The notes below the pieces were generated by a model, which saw nothing but the letters and a program-made list of their open reading frames with translations, was not told the origin of the DNA and did no database searches. Of a DNA stretch of 44,437 bases, positions 1 to 7,478 are shown in pieces. Location of the stretch: the NCBI GenBank assembly GCA_944391005.1, contig CALXSB010000015.1, positions 1 to 44,437 on the forward strand, written 5' to 3'. Source of the stretch: an uncultured Rickettsiales bacterium (GTDB lineage Bacteria; Pseudomonadota; Alphaproteobacteria; Rickettsiales; UBA1997). The position numbers and the translations under genes are program-made. The number at the start of each line of letters is the position of its first letter. Position 1 is the first letter of the stretch.

Positions 1-441
1 AAAAGGAAAATGTGCGTGCCCATTATTTTTCTTTTTCATGTATTGATACAATTTTTGCGACGCAATAAATATAAAAGCTCCTAATAGGCTGCTAAATAAT
101 ATTGGGTCCATATATATGACATACAATATTACCTGTGGCGTATATACAACTTCTTTAATATATATAAAACCTATCATGGCAATAGAAATAAACATTATTA
201 GAGGATTTCTTCCCCTAAAATTCCAATTTTTTTTATCACAGAATAAAATAGTCCAATAGCCAATAATTGCCAATAGAGCACCGGCCCATAATCCAACTAT
301 TGAATCTTGAACGCCAAGCTTACGGGCTAGAGTTAGTGATGCACCAATTGCAATAGTGCAAACAGCACAGGCAGGATTGGCAAAAGAGGATTTTATTAGT
401 GCTAAAAAAGATAATGTAATAAATGAAATTATTTTAAGCAT
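1..441 (-). CDS. Partial small integral membrane protein with signal peptide, function unknown
   Basis: An open frame of 147 codons runs off the left edge of the window, so the C-terminus is not seen. The start is the ATG at 441-439. Residues 1 to about 21 look like a signal peptide (MLKIISFITLSFLALIKSSFA), followed by PACAVCTIAIGASLTL, a CxxC-containing hydrophobic stretch, then LGVQDSIVGLWAGALLAII and two more hydrophobic segments. The C-x-V-C-T-x-A-x-G-A pattern followed by a G-V-x-D-S/T-x-x-G-L-W segment resembles a small conserved membrane protein family of unknown function that I know from archaea and some bacteria; this family link is from memory and not checked. The gene is divergent from the regulator at 577 and shares a 135-bp AT-rich spacer with it. 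No function is assigned. Confidence 0.7.
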   Translation of the reverse strand, partial: MLKIISFITLSFLALIKSSFANPACAVCTIAIGASLTLARKLGVQDSIVGLWAGALLAIIGYWTILFCDKKNWNFRGRNPLIMFISIAMIGFIYIKEVVYTPQVILYVIYMDPILFSSLLGAFIFIASQKLYQYMKKKNNGHAHFPF

Positions 442-456
442 ATAATAAACTATATA

Positions 457-483
457 TATTATTAATAATATCTATTAATAATA
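457..483. promoter_or_regulatory. Palindrome and 11-bp direct repeat in the divergent spacer, possible operator
   Basis: Positions 457-470 form a perfect 14-base palindrome (TATTATTAATAATA). Its last 11 bases (460-470) are repeated exactly at 473-483 with a 13-bp period. The site covers the predicted -10 of the minus-strand gene and lies upstream of the double ArsR-type regulator. ArsR family operators are typically AT-rich dyads near the promoter, so autoregulation or control of the divergent gene is a reasonable inference, but AT-rich spacers produce such patterns by chance. Confidence 0.35.
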
Positions 484-502
484 CTATATATTAAAATGTC
501 AA
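475..502 (-). promoter_or_regulatory. Sigma70-type promoter for the partial membrane protein gene
   Basis: On the minus strand TTGACA (502-497) is followed after 16 bases by TATTAA (480-475). The expected transcription start would be about 25-30 bases before the ATG at 441. Confidence 0.45.
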
Positions 503-576
503 TATATTTTTTGTTTGCAATTAAAATTTTTTAGTGTTTACTATAATAGATTTATAAACACTTTTACAGGTAGAAA

Positions 577-1239
577 ATGGAAGAAGATTTAAAGGTGGAA
601 AAACAGCTGCCAATTGAAACTATGAAAAAGGCCTATAGAGGTATAACCTATATAGCACATCCATTGCGTATGAGAATATTGGAATTTCTTGATGTCAACG
701 GCTCTTCTTCTGTCTCTCAGATAACTAAAGCTCTAGACGAAGATCAAATAATAGTATCTCAAAGTTTAAAAAAATTAAGGGATGCAAACCTTGTAAAAAC
801 TCAAAGAAAGGGCATATTTATATACTATAGTATAGACGAAGAATATCCAGCAAGCTTGTTTAAATGCATTAGAAAATTATATGGATACATGACAAACAAC
901 TTAAAATTTTTAATTGACGATCACAAGGAAATTTTGCCAACAGATTTTACAATTCTAGCTGCTAGCCGTGTAAAACTATTTGCTAATTTTGATAAAATGA
1001 GAATTTTAGAATATCTAATTATTAATGAAGAATGTTGTGTATCAAAGATAGCCGAAGGTGTTGGGCTTGAACAATTAAAGGTATCTCAATATTTAAAAAA
1101 ACTACTTGAAGATGGTTTTGTAAAATCCAGAAGAGATGGGCGTTTTGTTTATTATAAAATAACAAAAGGCGTTCATAGAACCGCATTAAAATGTATTCAT
1201 AAACGATATATTACTTTAAAAGATAAGAACTTATTTTAG
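577..1239 (+). CDS. Transcriptional regulator with two ArsR-type winged-helix domains
   Basis: 220 residues containing two copies of the same winged-helix fold. Copy 1 (about residues 20-95) reads AHPLRMRILEFL, then SVSQITKALDEDQIIVSQSLKKLRDANLVKTQRKG and a beta-wing IFIYYSI. Copy 2 (about 128-205) reads NFDKMRILEYL, CVSKIAEGVGLEQLKVSQYLKKLLEDGFVKS and FVYYKI. ArsR/SmtB proteins are normally about 100 residues and dimerise; here the dimer appears fused into one chain. No cysteine cluster typical of metal sensing (CxC near the recognition helix) is present, so the ligand is unknown. The ATG at 577 is preceded by ACAGG six bases upstream and a TATAAT at 542-547 without a clear -35. The gene is monocistronic and a hairpin follows at 1280. 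Confidence 0.8.
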   Translation: MEEDLKVEKQLPIETMKKAYRGITYIAHPLRMRILEFLDVNGSSSVSQITKALDEDQIIVSQSLKKLRDANLVKTQRKGIFIYYSIDEEYPASLFKCIRKLYGYMTNNLKFLIDDHKEILPTDFTILAASRVKLFANFDKMRILEYLIINEECCVSKIAEGVGLEQLKVSQYLKKLLEDGFVKSRRDGRFVYYKITKGVHRTALKCIHKRYITLKDKNLF

Positions 1240-1279
1240 AATAATTAGTCAATCAAAATAATAATTATTAGATATAAAA

Positions 1280-1302
1280 TAAACCCCATTTTATGAGGTT
1301 TA
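1280..1302. terminator. Hairpin between the ArsR-type gene and rpmE, probably bidirectional
   Basis: TAAACCCCAT and ATGAGGTTTA pair over ten positions with one mismatch around a TTT loop. It sits between two convergent genes. The flanking T-runs are short on both strands. Confidence 0.45.
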
Positions 1303-1329
1303 ATATATTCAATAACTTTTTATTTAAAA

Positions 1330-1557
1330 TTAAAATTTAAAACCACCAAACTTTTTGTTAAATTTAGCAATTTGATCATCTTTAACATTAACGAAAGCTT
1401 GTTTGCCATCTTTCCATGCTGGATGATTATATGGATCTAAATCCAATACTATAACACTACCTTCTTTTCCGTAGCATGATTTTGTTTTAAATTCACCACC
1501 ATCTGTTGTTTTAACAATAATCATATGATAGTCTGGATGAATATCTTTTTTAGCCAT
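1330..1557 (-). CDS. rpmE: 50S ribosomal protein bL31
   Basis: 75 residues with the typical L31 start (KKDIHPDYHMIIVKTTDG), the DLDPYNHPAW core and the C-terminal FNKKFGGFKF. L31 helps bridge the large and small ribosomal subunits. Only one cysteine is present, so this is the zinc-independent (C-) form that lacks the CxxC pair. It is monocistronic, with a 187-bp AT-rich spacer upstream in which I see nothing else coding. Confidence 0.95.
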   Translation of the reverse strand: MAKKDIHPDYHMIIVKTTDGGEFKTKSCYGKEGSVIVLDLDPYNHPAWKDGKQAFVNVKDDQIAKFNKKFGGFKF

Positions 1558-1744
1558 TTCAATTCCTAATATTTAATTTAATAAACTTTACAGTCTCCTA
1601 TTTTAAAACATTTATTTATTTAATCAAGAAAAAAATATATAAATAATAAAATTTTTCTAAATTGTTAAGCGGAACTAATAAATAAATTGACAATTTTCTA
1701 AAAAATTATACAATTATATATATTATAAATATTTTAAAAAATAG

Positions 1745-3037
1745 ATGAATTATAATATTTTTAATAAGAAGAATTATGCAACAAAAGAACGGGCAGAAAA
1801 TATTTCTCCAATTTTACCTGCATATTTAGTCCATAAAAGGTATATAGATCAAGACAGGGCATTTTTTGATAATATATTTACTGATTATGAATATAAAACA
1901 ATAATTGAACATTTAAAAACTGATGGTCAAAAACTAGACGGTAATGATTATGTATTTATAATATTAGCTTCCTATATGATAGGTGAAGATGATAGAATAT
2001 TTCTTAGAGATTATTTAATTGAAGCTGATAGAAAAAATGTGTTAAATTGCCATAACTATATTACCTTGATGAATGCAAGTGAAATGCTTAAAAATAAGAA
2101 ATTGTCAAAAGAATTTGCTGAATGGGCCTTTAATAAAAAAACTATAAATGAGGAAATTATATTAAGATTATTTAGCTATTTAAATGAAGAAAATAGATAT
2201 AGAGAGATAGGAGATAAAATAATTGCACTTACGCAAGATAATTTTTTTAATAATAGCACTAAATCTTTTGTAGAAAACATTTTTAAAATTGCTTTTGATT
2301 GTTCTCTTAAACTTTATGATTATAATAAGATTATCTATTTTGCAGATAAATTATCTTCAAAATTAGATTTAAATTCAAAACCTATGCAAAGATATATTGA
2401 AAAAATAATAAAAACAAATAAGCAATATGATTCTGTGAATATTATGAGTCTTCTCAATAAAATTGGTGCCTATAATTTGGTAATAAAGATTGGCCAAGAG
2501 TTGAATAATAAAAAGAATCTTAATGATTCTGAATATGCACAATTTTTACTCGCTTGCTATAAGAATGAAGACGATCTGCTTATAGATAGATTTTATAATT
2601 CAAAGGTAATAGATAAATATAAATATGAAAAGTTAATAGATGTTTTTTTTGAAGCTAAAGAATATGGTGCTGTAATAAAAATTTCTGATAATGCAATAGC
2701 GGAAAATAAGATAGCAAATGATTATATATATAATAAAATTTCTGAAGCCTATAGAAGAACAAATAATTTACACGAGTCAGAGTTAATAGAGCAAGAGCCC
2801 TATAATGATTATATTAAAGAAATTTTTGTAAGAGAAAAAAATTATGAAAGAGTTGTAAAAATTGCTTTAAATGCTGATTCTGTAGGAAAATTAAATGTTA
2901 TTGGCTATAATTATCTTAAATATTCTTTTAATAATTTAGACGATAGCGTTAAAGAAAAATATAAAAAACGTTTTAATGAACTATCAAAGAGATTTGAAGT
3001 AGATAAATCCTGCAATATAAAAAATAATTCAATATAA
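1745..3037 (+). CDS. Hypothetical protein, 430 residues, predicted all-helical (TPR-like)
   Basis: I do not recognise this protein. It is rich in Lys, Asn, Ile and Tyr, with no signal peptide and no membrane segment. From about residue 160 onward it reads like loosely repeated helix pairs, for example YNLVIKIGQELNN, YGAVIKISDNAIAEN and YERVVKIALNAD, each with the spacing of a degenerate TPR or other alpha-solenoid. The ATG at 1745 has no obvious Shine-Dalgarno; a TTGACA at 1687-1692 with TACAAT 16 bases later could be the promoter. It stands alone before the adenylate kinase. The function is unknown; a protein-protein interaction scaffold is only an inference from the helical repeats. Confidence 0.65.
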   Translation: MNYNIFNKKNYATKERAENISPILPAYLVHKRYIDQDRAFFDNIFTDYEYKTIIEHLKTDGQKLDGNDYVFIILASYMIGEDDRIFLRDYLIEADRKNVLNCHNYITLMNASEMLKNKKLSKEFAEWAFNKKTINEEIILRLFSYLNEENRYREIGDKIIALTQDNFFNNSTKSFVENIFKIAFDCSLKLYDYNKIIYFADKLSSKLDLNSKPMQRYIEKIIKTNKQYDSVNIMSLLNKIGAYNLVIKIGQELNNKKNLNDSEYAQFLLACYKNEDDLLIDRFYNSKVIDKYKYEKLIDVFFEAKEYGAVIKISDNAIAENKIANDYIYNKISEAYRRTNNLHESELIEQEPYNDYIKEIFVREKNYERVVKIALNADSVGKLNVIGYNYLKYSFNNLDDSVKEKYKKRFNELSKRFEVDKSCNIKNNSI

Positions 3038-3155
3038 ATTATTAAAAAATATTTGTATATATTAAAATATTATTTTATTTATTAAAATAAAAAAAACTTG
3101 AAAATAAATCATTCAGTTTTTAACATTTTATAGTTCAATAAATTTAAATTCAAAT

Positions 3156-3851
3156 ATGAAAAATGAAACAGAGGAAAAAGTCCTAATATTACTAGGAAAA
3201 GCTGGTTGTGGAAAAGGAACGCAAAGTGAAATTTTAAAAAATAAATATAACCTATTTCACATTTCAACTGGTGATATTATAAGAGAAAATATAAAAAATG
3301 ACACTGAACTTGGTAAAAAAGTAAAAGAATATACTTCAAAAGGACAATTGGTGCCGGATGAAGTCGTTTGTGAAATTGTTTTAGACAAAGTTCATCAAAT
3401 AAGAGAAAATAATGAGGAAAACTATAATGGATTTATATTTGATGGTTTTCCAAGAACTTCTATACAATTAGATTTTTTAGCAAACGAAGTCTTAACTATC
3501 TCATCAAAAAGTTTTATCATAGATTATATTCTTGATGATGAAACAACTAAAAGTAGAATAAAAAATAGAGCAAAAGAGATGGGCGATAAGGCTAGAAAAG
3601 ACGATCTTGATGATAACATAATTCAAAATAGATTGGAAGAATATAATAAAAATCATTCTATTATTTTAGATACTTATAAAAAATATAGTGATAAAATATC
3701 TTTTATAAAAGTAGATGCTAGAGAAAATAAAGAAAGTATTTTTGAAGAAACTTGTAAATGCATTGATTCTTCAAGATATTTATCAGATATACATAATAAA
3801 AAAATTGAGAATAGTCTTAATAGCAAAAAATCATTATCATGTTGTTTATAG
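3156..3851 (+). CDS. adk: Adenylate kinase family protein
   Basis: Catalyses ATP + AMP to 2 ADP if it is a true Adk. The P-loop at residues 14-22 is GKAGCGKGT, where most Adks have GxPGxGKGT. It is followed by the AMP-site segments STGDIIRENI, GQLVPDEVV and GFIFDGFPRT. The LID is the short, zinc-less kind (NRAKEMGDKARKDDLDDNIIQNRLEEY), as in other alphaproteobacteria. The last 30 residues, ending SLSCCL, are an unusual polar extension. It is not in a ribosomal protein operon, where alphaproteobacterial adk commonly sits, so it could be a second, specialised copy. A weak promoter TTGAAA (3098-3103), 17 bases, TAACAT (3121-3126) precedes it. Confidence 0.82.
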   Translation: MKNETEEKVLILLGKAGCGKGTQSEILKNKYNLFHISTGDIIRENIKNDTELGKKVKEYTSKGQLVPDEVVCEIVLDKVHQIRENNEENYNGFIFDGFPRTSIQLDFLANEVLTISSKSFIIDYILDDETTKSRIKNRAKEMGDKARKDDLDDNIIQNRLEEYNKNHSIILDTYKKYSDKISFIKVDARENKESIFEETCKCIDSSRYLSDIHNKKIENSLNSKKSLSCCL

Positions 3852-3859
3852 ATATTATT

Positions 3860-3882
3860 ATTGCAAGATTTTTTCTTGCAAT
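3860..3882 (+). terminator. Intrinsic terminator after adk
   Basis: Perfect 9-bp stem ATTGCAAGA/TCTTGCAAT with a T5 loop, followed by ATTTCTAT, lying between the convergent adk and rsh genes. Confidence 0.7.
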
Positions 3883-3886
3883 ATTT

Positions 3887-6025
3887 CTATATTACTTCTT
3901 TTATGCCGCTTATACTTCTTGCCAAAGATTTAAATCTATCCAATTCAAGTTCATTTTGAATTTCAATTTCTAATTCTATTTTTTGATAAAAATCTGTATT
4001 GCTTATTGTAGAAACATTTGCAATATTAATTTTTTTCTCAGCACATAAGTTGGCAAGTTTTGCAAGGATTCCAGGTGTATTGTCAAGTATTATTGTAAGT
4101 TTAGAATTATATCTATTATTTGTGTTTTTACTCCATTCTAGTTCAATAATTCTGTCATTTTTTATATTTTTTAAAACATTGCAATTCTTTTTATGAACAG
4201 TTATGCCAGTTCCGCTATTTATCACTCCAACTATTTCGTCCGGAGGAATTGGATAACAACATTTTGCGTATTTGTATGCTATATTTTTATCTAAACCTTC
4301 AATTCCAGTTGATTTATCTTTTTGATTTGTTATGGTTATTTTTAAAGATTTATCTTTTTGAAGTAAATTATTTTTAAAATATTTTTTTTGTAAGTTTGGA
4401 AATAGAATATTTATAATTTCTTTTTCTTTTATTTTTTCTTGTGCCACTAATGAATATATATCTTCTACAGATTTACCTTGATTAAACTTTCCTAAATTTT
4501 TTTTAATCATTTCATCAGTTATTGGAAGTTTTAACTTTTCAGATAAACTTTTAATGTCAGCACGTCCAATTTTTTCAAACTCTTCTTGTCTAGAATTTCT
4601 TATAACAGCTTTTATTTCGCTTTTTGCTTTACCGGTCTTTACAAAATTTAACCATTCTTCTTTAACTTGTATTGTTTTTGCGGTTAATATTTCAACATCA
4701 TCTCCACTATTTAAAGGTGTTCTTAATTGAGAGAGGACTCCATTTATTTTAACACCACAACAAGTATTTCCAATATCTCTGTGTATTGCGTATGCAAAGT
4801 CTATACCTGTTGAACCAATTGGAAGATTGATAATGTCGCCTTTTGGAGTATAACAAAAAATTTCATCTTCATATATTTCATATTTTAAGTCTTCAAAATT
4901 TTCAACTTCATAATTTGTGTTTTCTAAATTTTGTATTAATTCTCTTAAAACATTGTATTCTTGAAGATTATTTTCTCTTGATATATTTTGTTTATACATC
5001 CAATGTGATGCGACACCATATTCTGCTATTTTATTCATTTCTTCCGTTCTAATTTGAATTTCAATCTTAACATTTTTTGGTCCTATTATGACTAAATGTA
5101 TAGATTGATATCCATTTAATTTCGGTTTGTTTATATAATCTTTAAAAGTATTCGGAACCATTATATAATTTGAATTAATACATCCCAATGCTTTATAACA
5201 GTCCTGCATATTCTTTACTATAATACGAAAAGCTATTATATCTTTTAATTTTTCAAAAGATATTGATTTCTTTTGCATCTTTTTCCATATAGAATATGGT
5301 TTTTTTATTCTACCAATTATTGAGCAATCAATTTTATTTTCAAAAATTAACTTTAATTTAAGTTTTTTTAATATATCGTCTATTATATTTTTCTGATTTT
5401 TTGTAGCCTTTCTTGTATTTCTTAATATTTCTTCTCTTTCTACGGGGAATAACTCTTTAAAGCACAAATCTTCAAGTTTTAATTTTAGCTTATACATACC
5501 AATTCTTTCTGCTAATGGAACATATATTATTAATGTTTCGCTTGAAAATCTGTCTCTTCTTTCCTTTTCCTGCATTCCATTTATAGTTTCCATATTGTTA
5601 AGAACATCTAATAATTTTATTATTAGAATTCTTATATCTTTTGCAGTCGCTAAAATTAATTTTCTAAAATTCTCAATATTTTTTTCTGTCCGTGATGTTA
5701 GCTTCTTATTTTCTATTTTTGTTAAGCCATCAACTAAAAAAGCAACTTCTTTACCAAATATTTTAGCTATGTCATCTAGCGTTGTTTCTGTGTCCTCTAC
5801 TGTATCGTGCAATAATGCAGCTATTATACTGTTTTCGTCAAGTTTATATTCTGATGCTGAAATTGCTATGCTTAAAGGATGAATAAAATAAGGCTCGCCG
5901 CTATTGCGTTTTTGATTTTTATGAGCCTCTTTAGAAAAATTATAGGCCTTAATTAGTAGAGCATCATTTTTGATTTTTGTATTTTTTTTAATTGTTTCTA
6001 AAAATTCTGCTTCACTAATTATCAT
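3887..6025 (-). CDS. rsh: RelA/SpoT-type (p)ppGpp synthetase/hydrolase
   Basis: The single long Rsh enzyme usual in alphaproteobacteria, about 712 residues, controlling the stringent response. Domains in order: HD hydrolase (about 30-180) with FIHPLSIAI and LLHDTVEDTETT; synthetase (about 230-350) with LKDIIAFRIIV, NGYQSIHLVIIGP and VKIEIQIRT; TGS (about 390-455) with VFCYTPKGDIINLP-like sequence; and a C-terminal zinc-finger/ACT region ending in GITVHKK and an ACT domain (about 640-712). In the hydrolase motif usually read as LADRLHNMRT this protein has LLDVLNNMET, so the Asp is kept but Arg and His are changed; hydrolase activity is therefore less certain. I chose the ATG at 6025; a TTG six bases upstream (6031) is in frame. 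It follows rpoZ by a few bases and is surely cotranscribed with it. Confidence 0.92.
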   Translation of the reverse strand: MIISEAEFLETIKKNTKIKNDALLIKAYNFSKEAHKNQKRNSGEPYFIHPLSIAISASEYKLDENSIIAALLHDTVEDTETTLDDIAKIFGKEVAFLVDGLTKIENKKLTSRTEKNIENFRKLILATAKDIRILIIKLLDVLNNMETINGMQEKERRDRFSSETLIIYVPLAERIGMYKLKLKLEDLCFKELFPVEREEILRNTRKATKNQKNIIDDILKKLKLKLIFENKIDCSIIGRIKKPYSIWKKMQKKSISFEKLKDIIAFRIIVKNMQDCYKALGCINSNYIMVPNTFKDYINKPKLNGYQSIHLVIIGPKNVKIEIQIRTEEMNKIAEYGVASHWMYKQNISRENNLQEYNVLRELIQNLENTNYEVENFEDLKYEIYEDEIFCYTPKGDIINLPIGSTGIDFAYAIHRDIGNTCCGVKINGVLSQLRTPLNSGDDVEILTAKTIQVKEEWLNFVKTGKAKSEIKAVIRNSRQEEFEKIGRADIKSLSEKLKLPITDEMIKKNLGKFNQGKSVEDIYSLVAQEKIKEKEIINILFPNLQKKYFKNNLLQKDKSLKITITNQKDKSTGIEGLDKNIAYKYAKCCYPIPPDEIVGVINSGTGITVHKKNCNVLKNIKNDRIIELEWSKNTNNRYNSKLTIILDNTPGILAKLANLCAEKKINIANVSTISNTDFYQKIELEIEIQNELELDRFKSLARSISGIKEVI

Positions 6026-6033
6026 TTTCAAAT

Positions 6034-6477
6034 TTATTTATCGTCAAAATCTTCGTCAGAAGAATCAATATCGTTGTCTAAATTATCATAATATTCTTCA
6101 TCTTCATCTTCGGAATCAATGTCTGAATCGTCATCATCACTTAAATCTTCATCATCTAAAGAATCATTAATATTGTCATCAATAGACATATCTGACTCTG
6201 AGTCTTTTTTGGAATCATAAACGGCACTATCATCAAAATTTTTAAATAAAGCTTGATTTTTAATACTATCTTGCAATTCCTTCTTTAACTGTTGAATATC
6301 CAATAAATTAGCTGCTATTTCTCTTAAAGCTATAACTGTATTTTTTTCTACTTTATTTGAAACATACAACTTTGGAGAACCATTCATTAACTGTTTTGCT
6401 CTATAACTAGCAATTAAAGATAATTCAAACCTATTTGGTATTATTTTTAAACAATCTTCAACTGTAACTGCTGCCAT
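6034..6477 (-). CDS. rpoZ: RNA polymerase omega subunit with long acidic tail
   Basis: Residues 1-75 are a normal omega subunit: [30 protein letters not shown], then [11 protein letters not shown]. Omega binds beta-prime, helps assemble the polymerase and in some bacteria is needed for the ppGpp response, which fits its place directly before rsh. Unusually, residues about 80-147 form a low-complexity tail built almost wholly from Asp, Glu and Ser, with runs such as [19 protein letters not shown]. Such a strongly negative tail could mimic nucleic acid or contact basic proteins; that is inference. The ATG at 6477 begins the conserved MAAVTVEDC. Confidence 0.93.
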   Translation of the reverse strand: MAAVTVEDCLKIIPNRFELSLIASYRAKQLMNGSPKLYVSNKVEKNTVIALREIAANLLDIQQLKKELQDSIKNQALFKNFDDSAVYDSKKDSESDMSIDDNINDSLDDEDLSDDDDSDIDSEDEDEEYYDNLDNDIDSSDEDFDDK

Positions 6478-6560
6478 TTTTTACTATATTTATTAATAAT
6501 TAATTTTCTTTCTAGAGAATATAGTCTTTAATTATTTATTTCAAGTTTTTTTTAAAAAAT

Positions 6561-6596
6561 AAAATCATTGCTATTTTTAATAATAGCAATGATTTT
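6561..6596 (-). terminator. Strong intrinsic terminator of the CE-type peptidase gene
   Basis: Perfect 15-bp stem (6561-6575 with 6582-6596) and a six-base loop. Read on the minus strand it is followed by ATTTTTT. It separates the peptidase gene at 6606 from rpoZ downstream. Confidence 0.8.
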
Positions 6597-6605
6597 TATA
6601 TACTA

Positions 6606-7370
6606 TTAATATGTTCTACCAAAATTGTTTATTCTATTTCTTTTTATATATCTATGGATAAAACTATTTGATGAGTCGCTGTTTTCAAATTCTAGATTAA
6701 AATTTTCGTTTTGTTTATAATTTTTTGAAAATATTGTGCTTCTGGGATATAAATTTTTTATATCTGATATTTTTTTGTCATCTTCTATAAAATATTTTTT
6801 TGCTATTGAAAATGGAGCATTAATAGTATGGTATAAAATTTTAAAAGGCAATTTTACTGCTTGTTTTACTATGTTAATAGTTGCATTGACTAGTCTATTA
6901 TTTGTATTTATAAAATACTTGCTAGACTTTTTTGATTGTATAATATCTTCAGCATTATTTAAATTTACCATTGTGTATATTGCACAGTCATTTGTATATA
7001 CATTTTGTTGTGGGACATTAACTTCATAAACTTCACCATTTTTAAATTTCCAATTTACACATCCTGATAATGAATCCATTAGGTAAAATTTATCATCTTT
7101 TTTGTATAATGCAGCAAAATGGTTTGGGGAGTGCAAAATAATTTTATTTTTATTTATTTTTGACAAATCTATTTCAATATTTTCTTTTAATATTTCTCCA
7201 TAGATGTTTTGTGTATAATTATTTTGTTGAAAAAATTCTTCAATATTAAAGCCCCCACTTAATAAAATATCGCTGATATCTAAAAAATCATTTCTTCTTA
7301 ATCCTTGGTTAGTTTTAAATTCTTCAACAAAAAGATTTATTTGGTTATTGTATTCCTCATTATTAAACAT
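6606..7370 (-). CDS. Predicted CE-clan cysteine peptidase (Ulp1/YopJ-like), possible effector
   Basis: 254 residues. The middle carries, in the right order and spacing, the catalytic signature of clan CE: His84 in SPNHFAALY, Asp99 in FYLMDSLSG, Gln121/122 in VPQQNVY and Cys129 in TNDCAIYTM. In this clan (Ulp/SENP desumoylases, ChlaDUB-type deubiquitinases, YopJ acetyltransferases) His and Asp/Glu activate a Cys in a DC(G/A) context and the upstream Gln forms the oxyanion hole. Residues 145-254 have no recognisable domain but contain an amphipathic/hydrophobic segment around AVKLPFKILYHTINAPFSIA. No signal peptide is visible. It stands alone between a perfect sigma70 promoter and a strong terminator. 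As bacteria lack ubiquitin and SUMO, a host target after type III/IV or other secretion is the usual role, but a bacterial substrate is possible. The assignment rests on motif pattern only. Confidence 0.62.
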   Translation of the reverse strand: MFNNEEYNNQINLFVEEFKTNQGLRRNDFLDISDILLSGGFNIEEFFQQNNYTQNIYGEILKENIEIDLSKINKNKIILHSPNHFAALYKKDDKFYLMDSLSGCVNWKFKNGEVYEVNVPQQNVYTNDCAIYTMVNLNNAEDIIQSKKSSKYFINTNNRLVNATINIVKQAVKLPFKILYHTINAPFSIAKKYFIEDDKKISDIKNLYPRSTIFSKNYKQNENFNLEFENSDSSNSFIHRYIKRNRINNFGRTY

Positions 7371-7399
7371 AATTTTTTTAAAGTTGTCGATCTATAAAA

Positions 7400-7428
7400 A
7401 TTATATCAAAAAAATATGAACATGTCAA
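7400..7428 (-). promoter_or_regulatory. Perfect consensus sigma70 promoter for the CE-type peptidase gene
   Basis: On the minus strand TTGACA (7428-7423), 17 bases, TATAAT (7405-7400). This gives a leader of about 20-25 bases before the ATG at 7370. Confidence 0.8.
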
Positions 7429-7478
7429 ATATATTTAATAAAAGCTTGATTTTTTCATAATAAAGAATAGCTTAATCT

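Noticed and set aside
3774-3851. SCCL at the end of the adenylate kinase as a prenylation (CaaX) signal
   Set aside because: A CaaX box needs Cys at the fourth position from the end, which is Ser here; no other support.
3887-6025. Rsh as a hydrolase-dead RelA
   Set aside because: The HDxxED motif and the later Asp remain; only flanking Arg and His in the third hydrolase motif differ, which is not enough to call it inactive.
7371-7478. Possible frameshifted N-terminal part of mfd upstream of 7479
   Set aside because: The 108 bases hold no Mfd-like residues in any frame and contain the divergent promoter; beyond them lies the opposite-strand peptidase gene.
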